In this document: positions 25,644 to 33,742 of the stretch, piece by piece | Position numbering within the stretch: position 1 is the first letter of the stretch | Layout: every line of letters begins with the position of its first letter | NCBI GenBank assembly: GCA_964444665.1 | Contig: CAYUIE010000008.1 | Span: 86,809-150,808, forward strand | Direction: 5' to 3' | DNA from: CAYZTY01 sp964444665 | Lineage (GTDB): Bacteria > Planctomycetota > Phycisphaerae > Sedimentisphaerales > CAYZTY01 | Length of the DNA: 64,000 nucleotides | Made by a program: the position numbers and the translations under genes | The notes under the pieces: model-generated | What the model saw: the letters and a program-made list of their open reading frames with translations, nothing else | Told to the model about the DNA's origin: nothing | Databases searched by the model: none

Positions 25644-27236
25644 TCAAATTAATTCTTTTTGAAGAACCGCCATATAATGAACTGAATAGGAGTATAGAGA
25701 GCTAGCCTCCAGGCGTCGCTCTAACGCTAGAAATGGCCGCATCAGCCACTGAGGAATAAAATCCGGCAGGAAGGTGAAATACTGGAGAGAGACAAGCTTC
25801 ATTCCATTTACATTCTCCCAATAATATGGGTCGATCCATCGTTCAGTGCCTACGTCGATACTCTTCAAAATTGGGAAGACATACCCCATGTAGAAACGAA
25901 AGAGCGGATTGCGTGGATTTGTCTCTTGTATAATAAAACGACCGTTAGGCCTTAAAACTCGTGCAACCTCACGGCACACTTTTTCCTGTGAATTAATATC
26001 TGGCAGGTGATGCAATACTCCCACTGCATAAACGAAATCAAAACAAGCGTCCCCGAAAGGCAGGGCTTGTGCATTCCCGGTAAATGCTTTAACGCCTGCT
26101 ATTTGTGCTTTCTGAACTAACTTGCTGGCAGAATCAATCCCTACTACCGAGTACCCGCGTTTAATAAGTTCCAAACACTGAAGACCGATACCACACCCTA
26201 TATCAAGGCCGAAGCTTGTGGAGGATGTTGGGTCCGGCAGGGCTTTTGTGATAAGATTTATCTTCTTGTCAAGCAAGTAATCCCAAATGTGATCCGAGAA
26301 TTGTTTTTTATATTCTTGAGAAATCCGGTCAAAGTGGGTAACGCTGTCACTTACTTTTACTTGTTGTAGTACCTTCAGCTCAAAAAGTAGAAATACTACA
26401 CCTACCATGATTGACATGCCAGTGCTCGCTAAGCGGATGATAGATACGATAACAACACTTTGAGAAAGAGGAAGACCAAGATGTTGCAGCTGTAAGATAG
26501 CTATAGTACCCGTAGAACCAACACCAGCTGGCATTAACGTCATGCCTCCTAAAAGTGTTGCAGTGCTGAAAATGCGCATTCCAATAATGGGTGCAACCCA
26601 GGTTTTATAGCTCACAGCTGCCAGGCTAACCATTAGAGCCGCTGGTACCCAGGCAAGAAGCGAGATACCAAAACCTATTAACAGAATCCTTACTTTACAG
26701 AGCTGTGCCGCGGTGCCATGAGGAAAACCAACAATCTTTGAAATACTGACTATCGCCACTCCGAGGAGCCCAGCCACCAAAATAAATAATGCCATTACTA
26801 ACCGCATACGCCCTGTTTGGGAGGTGAATATACCTATCATTGCCAATGCGATGATATCGAAAAGCCGCTCCACCACCAGAATTAATGTTGTGGTCCGAAT
26901 CGGAATGCCGAACTTCCGCCGCATAAACAGGCTACGAATAACTTCTCCAATATAAACAGGTGTAGCAATACCAACAAGCGAGGCAAGAAATATAACCAGG
27001 CTTTGTCGTGCAGGCACGCGTATATTGACATTTCGGAGCAGAAATCGCCAGCGTATAAACCTCGTTAAAATACACAATACTGTAATGGTGCAGAGCAAAG
27101 AAAGGTAGCCATAGCTAATTCGTAACAGGCTGTCTAAATACTCGCCACCTCCAGTATGATAAATCCAGAGTCCTGCAATAATAACGCCAAGCAAAATAAG
27201 GCTTATGTTGATATATAACAGTCGGCGTTTTGTCAT
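25644..27236 (-). CDS. LPG-synthase-type membrane domain fused to SAM methyltransferase
   Basis: A 530-residue two-part protein. Residues 1 to about 295 form an eight-helix domain of the lysylphosphatidylglycerol-synthase membrane/UPF0104 type ('SLVGIATPVYIGEVIRSLF', 'VVERLFDIIALAMIG', 'GGMTLMPAGVGSTGT'). Residues from about 305 form a class I SAM methyltransferase with 'FGLDIGCGIGLQCLEL' (near 342), 'VVGIDSASKLVQKAQ' and 'VYAVGVLHHLPD'. The membrane part is a family linked to transport or flipping of glycolipid intermediates; the second part should methylate a soluble or membrane-surface substrate. No frameshift or stop lies between them. The gene follows the upstream membrane protein after 2 bases. 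Confidence 0.85.
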   Translation of the reverse strand: MTKRRLLYINISLILLGVIIAGLWIYHTGGGEYLDSLLRISYGYLSLLCTITVLCILTRFIRWRFLLRNVNIRVPARQSLVIFLASLVGIATPVYIGEVIRSLFMRRKFGIPIRTTTLILVVERLFDIIALAMIGIFTSQTGRMRLVMALFILVAGLLGVAIVSISKIVGFPHGTAAQLCKVRILLIGFGISLLAWVPAALMVSLAAVSYKTWVAPIIGMRIFSTATLLGGMTLMPAGVGSTGTIAILQLQHLGLPLSQSVVIVSIIRLASTGMSIMVGVVFLLFELKVLQQVKVSDSVTHFDRISQEYKKQFSDHIWDYLLDKKINLITKALPDPTSSTSFGLDIGCGIGLQCLELIKRGYSVVGIDSASKLVQKAQIAGVKAFTGNAQALPFGDACFDFVYAVGVLHHLPDINSQEKVCREVARVLRPNGRFIIQETNPRNPLFRFYMGYVFPILKSIDVGTERWIDPYYWENVNGMKLVSLQYFTFLPDFIPQWLMRPFLALERRLEASSLYSYSVHYMAVLQKELI

Positions 27237-27238
27237 TG

Positions 27239-29281
27239 TTAGCGTTCTACTCCCAATCTCGACAGAATAGGACCCATGTCAATCCCGAGCTCTTCCAGGA
27301 CTTCCACCACATTGATAATTGGCGGCCCATCTTTCAAAGGCACCGAACGGAAGATGATGCCACGCGGAATTTCATATACCTTGCTCACCACCGGAGTTGG
27401 TGGTCGAATCGCGAGATGGCTTTCCCAGACAGAGAAACTACGTATATATAGTGCAACATTCTCCTCTTGGACTTGGAGGTGCATACCGATTGGCGGGGGC
27501 TGAGTTGCCGGCTGTAGTACGTAGTTCACATTTCGAGCAGTACCACATGCCTGATTTGCATAATAGTTCCAAATAAGCGGCGAACCACCATAGCTTTCAA
27601 ATGGTACATTCTGGTCCCAAGTATACGGGAAAAGATGTCTTAGCATCTCTGAACGCCGAAATGCGGCTGGATCATGATTCTCATATCCTCCGATGCGATC
27701 CTCTATTGTAGTGCCGACAAATCGACCAATCGTGTGTGGAGCAGCACTTTGAGGTAGTGAGATTAACAAAGCCACAACATAAATTATGGCAATACAAACG
27801 AGTATAGGGGATTTATATCGAGAGTTTTCTATTTTTTCATTCCTCCAAAAAACCACAATCGGTAAAATCATAGCAGGTACAAAATGATGGAGTACAATGT
27901 GTGCCTGGACGTAAAAGAAAAAAAAGTATGTAACTGTAACAACTGTTAGACTCCTGGCTACTTTATCCTGAGACCGCCACATTAAAAGCGCTGCTGAAGG
28001 GAGTATCCCGCTGGGTATCACTATGAATAAAATGCGGCGCCAGTCAGCCCATTGTAAAAAGGCAAACCGCCTTAGGAAACCCACGAAAGCATATTCACCC
28101 CCAGGAGTTGATTGGTTTACCAGCGTTAAAAGAAAAGGTGCAACCGCCGTTATTATAAGACAGACTATAGAAGCTGAAACGGCCAACACTATCTGCTTCC
28201 AGGGTCGACGCCTCCATATAAGCAATACTGATAACAACCAGAAACAGATGAGTAGTATTCCATTAGGACTTGAAAAATATGTCAATGCTATTAAGAGCCA
28301 CATCCATTTTTGTTCTTTCCTGAGAAACTCCAAGATAAATCCAAGGAAACAAACCATTAATAGTGTATCTTGTGTAGCAGGCAGAGCAATATCAGCAGAG
28401 TATGGACTATAGGTGGCGCTAAAGGCCATTACTACGACATATATAGTCAGCCCCAACCAAATCAACCATTGGCCCGATAGTGATAGAGGTTTAGTACGGC
28501 CATACTCGACAAGTGCAAGAATAGCTCCAAAAAGTGCAATAATATACAACAAAAATGGCAGTCGTGCAGAAGCCTCAACTTCCCCAAACAAACGTATAAA
28601 CCATGATGTGGGAAACGCAAAAAGCATTGATGTAATACCAGGGAACAAAGCAACTCCTCCAGCCGAATGATGCCAGAATGGCAGAGGCTGGAAAAGGAGA
28701 AGGCGGGCTGCTTCATACGCATGAATCCCATCACCATTGAAGTTCTCCCAATAAAACTTGGGTGTTAGCGTAATAAGCAGTAATAGTGGTATAACCACCA
28801 TTGACAAAAGAGTAGCAACGGCATATGGACTTTTGAGTGGCCATATCAACGAGTGTCCCTTAGAAACACGCATATACAGAATTCCAAAACATCCAAGTGA
28901 ACACCCCACAACAACCCAAGCAAACCAGATGCCACGAAGTGAATTTCCTATTACCGACTGCGTAATACCTGCGGCAAAACTGATAACGACAAGACTTAGC
29001 ACAAATCCAGTCAACACCCATTGGCCAATGCCTTTTGCAGAATTTAATGCAAGTGAGAGAAATAATCCCGGTGAGAGAAAGAGAAGACAAGCGCTCATAA
29101 CTACGAGTGGTGACCAGAGATAAAGTATGAACGCATAATCAGGCCTGAAATATGGATGTATCGAATCAGCCAATGGAAATAATGCTCCTACATCTCGTAC
29201 TACGCCACAACCTACCAATGCAGGAATCCAGGAAATGACAATTATGACGAAGATCTGTAATATGTTTTTAATTTTTACCAT
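27239..29281 (-). CDS. Large polytopic membrane protein, GT-C-like
   Basis: This 680-residue protein has about thirteen hydrophobic helices and a soluble C-terminal region of about 130 residues. The loop 'NFNGDGIHAYEAARLLLFQ' around residue 185 holds acidic residues in a setting like the GT-C motif, but it comes after five helices rather than after the first, so assignment to GT39 is uncertain. The 'QNVPFESYGGSPLIWNYY' tail is soluble. Its stop lies 2 bases before the start of the LPG-domain/methyltransferase fusion. The 307-base gap upstream (29282-29588) holds only a 44-codon ORF without a ribosome site. Confidence 0.7.
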   Translation of the reverse strand: MVKIKNILQIFVIIVISWIPALVGCGVVRDVGALFPLADSIHPYFRPDYAFILYLWSPLVVMSACLLFLSPGLFLSLALNSAKGIGQWVLTGFVLSLVVISFAAGITQSVIGNSLRGIWFAWVVVGCSLGCFGILYMRVSKGHSLIWPLKSPYAVATLLSMVVIPLLLLITLTPKFYWENFNGDGIHAYEAARLLLFQPLPFWHHSAGGVALFPGITSMLFAFPTSWFIRLFGEVEASARLPFLLYIIALFGAILALVEYGRTKPLSLSGQWLIWLGLTIYVVVMAFSATYSPYSADIALPATQDTLLMVCFLGFILEFLRKEQKWMWLLIALTYFSSPNGILLICFWLLSVLLIWRRRPWKQIVLAVSASIVCLIITAVAPFLLTLVNQSTPGGEYAFVGFLRRFAFLQWADWRRILFIVIPSGILPSAALLMWRSQDKVARSLTVVTVTYFFFFYVQAHIVLHHFVPAMILPIVVFWRNEKIENSRYKSPILVCIAIIYVVALLISLPQSAAPHTIGRFVGTTIEDRIGGYENHDPAAFRRSEMLRHLFPYTWDQNVPFESYGGSPLIWNYYANQACGTARNVNYVLQPATQPPPIGMHLQVQEENVALYIRSFSVWESHLAIRPPTPVVSKVYEIPRGIIFRSVPLKDGPPIINVVEVLEELGIDMGPILSRLGVER

Positions 29282-29588
29282 GATGAGACCAGGTTATATG
29301 TGGAAGATAAAAAGTATTTGTTCAATTGAAAGTGTCACTTTTAAGAGGTCAAAAACAGCTGTATACAACACAAGAAATAATTTATTCCAGCAAAGGTCTG
29401 AAGTTTATTCAGGAATCCTTAATCTTAAAACAAGGTGAGTAACCAACGAAAGTTGCCGGCAAGAAAACTTTGTGATATGTAAGGTGAACCTTCCCTCTCA
29501 TCTACGGCAAAGATTATAAGCCGAACCACAGCTAATGCAATCAAAACACGCCTTATTGCTTTCATTAGCACTTGAAAGAATCGTGAAC

Positions 29589-30350
29589 TTATCGTTTGAT
29601 TGCCCTTACCGTGACAATCACTTCAAAATCCGGATCGCGATAATCGAGCTCTTTTTTGCCAATCTCTTCTGAAACAATACCATGAAGAAAACACATTGCA
29701 GATAAAACGTTTCCATACGAACCAACTGTAACATCAGCACGGGGAAAGGTTTCCTCGAATAATTTCTCTGCTGACTGGGTAGTGATATGCCAATATTCCC
29801 CCCAGTCATCCCGTCCGAGCTTTCTACCGATTTTACTGATGCCATGTGATGTCATTAATAGCACACCACCCGGTTTAATTATTCGATGAAGATGTCGCAG
29901 GGCGGCTTTCATATCATATATCATTTGCAGGGTCTGGGTCAGGATTATACAATCATATGTATCAGATGGAATATTGTCAGCTTTTGTAAGGTCTGCAACG
30001 ATTGTTGCATCGGGATTGCCTTCGACATAATGCATAACATCAATTTGACTAATACGGTCACCGCCGAATTTATTTATATAAAAGGCATCTCCCGTCTCCA
30101 AACATCGGCCTTTGATATACTCGGAATTGGCTTCAAGAAATCTTTCAATATAATAACGTTCTATTGGGAAACCCCGATCCAGTCCGAATATCGGGCTAAT
30201 CGGTGTTACCCGATAAAAATCACCAAAGGATACCGACCCCATTCTTGGCCATTGCAGCCGATGCCTGCGCTGAAAAGAAACCACCTTACTGCGAAATTCA
30301 GGTGGGAAAATCTTTTTTGCTATTGAGATGGCGGCATCTCGCAGGGACAT
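29589..30350 (-). CDS. SAM-dependent methyltransferase of glycan clusters
   Basis: A 253-residue methyltransferase. It has 'RVTPISPIFGLDRGFPIERYYIERFL', then a methyltransferase fold in which the usual glycine loop reads 'CLETGDAFYINKFGGD'. Next come 'ATIVADLTKADNIPSDTYDCIILTQTLQMIYD' and the strand-5 region 'IIKPGGVLLMTSHGISKI'. This set of motifs is typical of methyltransferases beside GT2 and GT4 genes in surface-glycan loci. The ATG at 30350 is preferred to a TTG two codons earlier. A decayed copy of its C-terminal half lies at 52657-52952. The methyl acceptor is unknown. Confidence 0.82.
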   Translation of the reverse strand: MSLRDAAISIAKKIFPPEFRSKVVSFQRRHRLQWPRMGSVSFGDFYRVTPISPIFGLDRGFPIERYYIERFLEANSEYIKGRCLETGDAFYINKFGGDRISQIDVMHYVEGNPDATIVADLTKADNIPSDTYDCIILTQTLQMIYDMKAALRHLHRIIKPGGVLLMTSHGISKIGRKLGRDDWGEYWHITTQSAEKLFEETFPRADVTVGSYGNVLSAMCFLHGIVSEEIGKKELDYRDPDFEVIVTVRAIKR

Positions 30351-30401
30351 AATCAAGATACTTTCATATTCTCGTTAATGCTATACGTAATAATATCACA
30401 A

Positions 30402-31145
30402 TTATGAGGTACTTTTTACGCAAAGAAACCCGGCAAAATTATACCATTGGAAGAATGTTTCTGCGATTGCAAAACCATTTCTTCGAAACAGCTCAAAGTT
30501 TTCATCCACTCGGTATGGAACGAGCACATTTTCCAACGCTTCTCTTTTCCGTAGTATTTCCTCCTCGGAGTAACCGGTTCGTCGTTTAAAATTATAATAG
30601 AAATCAATAAAAAACCGATTCATATTGGAATCGTTTGTGAGAATTTTATCGGTTAAGATTAACGCACCTCCCTCTACCAAATTTTGATAAATCCAGCGAA
30701 CGAGCGTGTCCCTTTTAAGGGGACGAATGAATTGTAGTGTCCAGCACATTGTTATGACACTCGCATTTTCAAGCGATAATTTGGATAAATCATTATTAAG
30801 GTCCGCATATCCGATCTCGATACGCCCCTCCAGACTCTCGGCTTTGACTTTTTCTCGAGCGCGTTCAATCATGGATTTGGAATTATCATACCCAACAAAA
30901 TGAGCGGTAGGCTCCATTGTTTTTGCAAGACGTATAAGAGCTGTCGCTGTAGAACAACCGAGGTCATATACAGTAGTTCCACTTTGCCAGAACTTCTGAG
31001 TTATCTCTTCGATAAGTAACCGTTGCTCTAAATAAAAAGGAACGCTTCGTACCAGCATATCGTCAAATACTTCAGCGACTTCATCATTGAACTCAAAATC
31101 GCTTCCCCGTGCACTGGTGCCTGAAAAAACCTCATCTCGTTCCAT
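30402..31145 (-). CDS. cmoA: CmoA-like carboxy-SAM synthase family protein
   Basis: At 247 residues it matches the usual CmoA length. It shares 'FEFNDEVAEVFDDMLVRSVP' near the N-terminus, the SAM loop 'VYDLGCSTATALIRLA' (Y60 on), 'MCWTLQFIRPLKRDTLVRWIYQNL', 'GGALILTDKI', 'DFYYNFKRRTGYSEEEI' and 'KREALENVLVPY'. CmoA uses prephenate to turn SAM into carboxy-SAM for tRNA wobble-uridine modification by CmoB. No cmoB lies nearby and the neighbours are glycan methyltransferases, so a side role in glycan modification cannot be excluded. The ATG at 31145 has AAAGGA upstream; the frame extends 11 codons further. Confidence 0.8.
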   Translation of the reverse strand: MERDEVFSGTSARGSDFEFNDEVAEVFDDMLVRSVPFYLEQRLLIEEITQKFWQSGTTVYDLGCSTATALIRLAKTMEPTAHFVGYDNSKSMIERAREKVKAESLEGRIEIGYADLNNDLSKLSLENASVITMCWTLQFIRPLKRDTLVRWIYQNLVEGGALILTDKILTNDSNMNRFFIDFYYNFKRRTGYSEEEILRKREALENVLVPYRVDENFELFRRNGFAIAETFFQWYNFAGFLCVKSTS

Positions 31146-31208
31146 AGTTATCCTTTCGATGTTGAAATTTAAAACCAATTTTTTATTAGATTACCGGGCA
31201 TTTATCTT

Positions 31209-31853
31209 TCACCTATGAACACTCCCTACTGCACAGAGCCAACCTTTTTCACGCTCCGGTATTGCCTTATAGCTAACATTAATAAAACCTGTTGCAGAAA
31301 GGAGCGCTTCCATTTCTTCCCCTGAATAGACTGGAATTCCCAATCTTCGAGCATTATCTTCAATAGACATTCTGTTCGTGCCTTCCTTGCTGATTTCCAT
31401 AGAAATTGCCACACTGCCGCCCCGTTTTAAAACTCGTTTTATTTCCTGTAAGTCTTGAGATGGATTGGGCCAAAAATAAAATGATTCAATTACGCACACC
31501 TTGTCAAAACTTGCATCTGTAAAAGGAAGTGCTGATACATTACCATAACATAGCCTTGTTTTTCCCTTTGAGATTGCAAGCCTGTTCCGTTTCGCTGCCT
31601 GACGAAGCATTAAACGTGAATAATCAATGCCAATGATATATCCATCAGTTACAATCATATTTAATTTTTCTATACCCACCCCGTTTCCACAACCGATGTC
31701 CAGAACATAGTCATTATTTTTAACCTGTAATTGGTCAAATGTCCAATCAGTAATCTCCTTATGATTAGCAGCCATAAGATACCCAAACAGGCTCCCGAGA
31801 AATCCTGAAGGTTTTCGGATTTGTTTCCCTATAAGTCTATCGAGAAAAAGCAT
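31209..31853 (-). CDS. Class I SAM-dependent methyltransferase (UbiE-like)
   Basis: A 214-residue enzyme with all landmarks of small-molecule methyltransferases: motif I 'YVLDIGCGNGVGIEKL' (residues 49-64), 'IIGIDYSRLMLRQAAKRN', 'YGNVSALPFTDASFDKVCVIESFYFWPN' and 'RVLKRGGSVAISMEI'. The substrate is not evident. It is one of four methyltransferase-fold proteins within 7 kb (25.6-31.9 kb), all on the minus strand, pointing to a heavily methylated product or several alternative decorations. Confidence 0.85.
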   Translation of the reverse strand: MLFLDRLIGKQIRKPSGFLGSLFGYLMAANHKEITDWTFDQLQVKNNDYVLDIGCGNGVGIEKLNMIVTDGYIIGIDYSRLMLRQAAKRNRLAISKGKTRLCYGNVSALPFTDASFDKVCVIESFYFWPNPSQDLQEIKRVLKRGGSVAISMEISKEGTNRMSIEDNARRLGIPVYSGEEMEALLSATGFINVSYKAIPEREKGWLCAVGSVHR

Positions 31854-31962
31854 ATATCTTTGCTCTCATCTCCTGGAAAACACCTCGATAACCTGTATCT
31901 GAGGAATATTATTATATGCCATCAAAATGACTTCTTTACAAAATAGTCTCCAAATACCAGAT

Positions 31963-33369
31963 TCAGACATCCAAAGCAGGTAGTCGTCCTTTACGTAAGC
32001 GGATTCCTCCGAATACCGCCAAAGTCAGAATATAAACAGCTACGCCAAAAGGTAAACCTACAAGAAGGTTTGATGGCCTGAGTACGAGAAGCGCAACCAT
32101 CATAATTAGAGTTGCAAGAGTAGGACGCCAAAATCTCTGAATAGATGTGAGAGGAAGTTCCTGATGCGCCGTATACTTAAACCACAGTACAGTTGTCAGA
32201 AATTCTGTAATGACGGTTGCGATTGCAGCACCAAGAATGCCGTACCTGGGAATTAATAGAATGTTTAATGTTATATTTACTATTACTGAATATACCATTG
32301 CTTTCAGGAGGAGATTCTGGTTATTCCTGGCAATGAGAGCCGCCCATGGCACAATGCGAAGCAATATGAAGGGTATGCTCCAGATAAGGACTTGCAGGGC
32401 CGGTATCGACTTACTGTAACCTTCTCCAAATCCAAACTTGATAATTTGTGAGGCCAGTATAAACCCACCAATTGATATTGGCAGGCAAACCGCATACACA
32501 TGTGCAAGCGCAGTTTGGTATAGAGATTTTTCCTCGGCAGTTCTGGCTCCTAAGCGCGTTAGTGTTGGCAGCAGACTTATACCATATGAAAAAGCTATGT
32601 TTGCTAAAAAAGTAATCAGCATGTATGCTGCTGCGTAATAACCTACACTTTCGCTATCGCGGAACAAGCGTAAAAATATCAAGTCGGAATTGTAAATAAT
32701 AAGAAGCAACATAGTATTGCCAAGCAGAGGTAAAGCCCGAACAAAGATTGGTAAAGCCGTGGCCGGGTCCCAGCAAAGCCCTAATTTATAGCTTCGCTTT
32801 CTTAGCACGAATAACAGCAGAAACGCGAAAAAAAACTCACCGGCTACCTGCGCAACAGGTGCTCCCCATAAGTCACCCTTGCTGTGTACGAGACTAAGAA
32901 CAACGCCCAAGGCCAGTACTTCACCAGCAATTCGAGATAAACCGACCGGCCGTGCATTTTCCAGGCCCAAGTGAATCCATTTGGTGTTGGCGGCAATCGG
33001 AATCAATATTAAAGAATATAACGATATGATAGTACGGTCTGGTTCCGTTAGAAAGAGCTGAGTTACCAGGATTGCTCCTCCCGCGAGTAAAGCTGCAATC
33101 GCTAAGCGAACACTCATTACCGCAGAGGCCAGTTGATTAACTGAATCAGGAGCTTCTGCAAGTTCTTTGGTCCCTATCACCTCAATAGAAAAGTCTGCTA
33201 TTTTTGAGAGATACAAAGTCACACAAAGAGCGAATGCTATCACCCCATAACCCTCAGCGCCTAAAATCCGCGCCAGATAAAGAGTAACAGCGAATGCTAT
33301 TACACGAGATACAGTCTCTCCCGAACCAAGAGCCAGAAAGTTGCGGGCAACAATACCATTGTTAGTCAT
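31963..33369 (-). CDS. Wzx-type polysaccharide flippase (MOP superfamily)
   Basis: A 468-residue protein with twelve to fourteen predicted helices and the typical N-terminus 'NFLALGSGETVSRVIAFAVTLYLARILGAEGYGVIAFA'. The fourth-to-fifth-helix region 'SDLIFLRLFRDSESVGYYAAAYML' and 'YGISLLPTLTRLGA' are also family features. It should move polyprenyl-linked oligosaccharide from the inner to the outer face of the membrane, linking the cytosolic GT2/GT4 enzymes to the outward-facing GT-C enzymes. No Wzy polymerase is obvious, although one of the unassigned polytopic proteins could serve. Confidence 0.9.
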   Translation of the reverse strand: MTNNGIVARNFLALGSGETVSRVIAFAVTLYLARILGAEGYGVIAFALCVTLYLSKIADFSIEVIGTKELAEAPDSVNQLASAVMSVRLAIAALLAGGAILVTQLFLTEPDRTIISLYSLILIPIAANTKWIHLGLENARPVGLSRIAGEVLALGVVLSLVHSKGDLWGAPVAQVAGEFFFAFLLLFVLRKRSYKLGLCWDPATALPIFVRALPLLGNTMLLLIIYNSDLIFLRLFRDSESVGYYAAAYMLITFLANIAFSYGISLLPTLTRLGARTAEEKSLYQTALAHVYAVCLPISIGGFILASQIIKFGFGEGYSKSIPALQVLIWSIPFILLRIVPWAALIARNNQNLLLKAMVYSVIVNITLNILLIPRYGILGAAIATVITEFLTTVLWFKYTAHQELPLTSIQRFWRPTLATLIMMVALLVLRPSNLLVGLPFGVAVYILTLAVFGGIRLRKGRLPALDV

Positions 33370-33533
33370 TTCTCACCGCTAAATTATGGGAACTTACAAA
33401 CAACAAAAAGTTTGAATAATAAACAGGACTATAAATCCAGACGTGAAATTTCATTCATTTTTTGTTCAGCCAGACCAAAAGCCATGTAAACCGGCACTGA
33501 TTTACATATCAGATTTTATTTCCCCTCCATAAT

Positions 33534-33731
33534 TTAAGCAGCCTTAAATTCCTGGCTATAAAGAAGTATATCAGCGAGGGCCTGTGGTATAAATATAGAA
33601 AATATCTGCGTATAAACAGATAGGCATTTTTTGGGAATGCAGAGTTCCTGTGTATCACCTTGTATGAATATAAGGTTATGCTGAAGATTTAATACGTGGA
33701 CTTTCGAAAAGAAGTCCCATAGAAGTCTCAT
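33534..33731 (-). CDS. Short ORF downstream of the sulfatase-fold gene, unknown
   Basis: A 65-residue ORF beginning 12 bases after the end of the upstream sulfatase-fold gene, with only a weak purine-rich ribosome site. The product has no signal peptide and no motif I know. It is the only candidate in the 373-base gap 33370-33742 and may be chance. Confidence 0.25.
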   Translation of the reverse strand: MRLLWDFFSKVHVLNLQHNLIFIQGDTQELCIPKKCLSVYTQIFSIFIPQALADILLYSQEFKAA

Positions 33732-33742
33732 GTCTTTCTTTC

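Noticed and set aside
29431..29565. 44-codon minus-strand frame beginning 'MKAIRRVLIALAVVRLIIFA'
   Set aside because: It looks like a signal or membrane helix but has no ribosome site and ends without any domain; too short to support.
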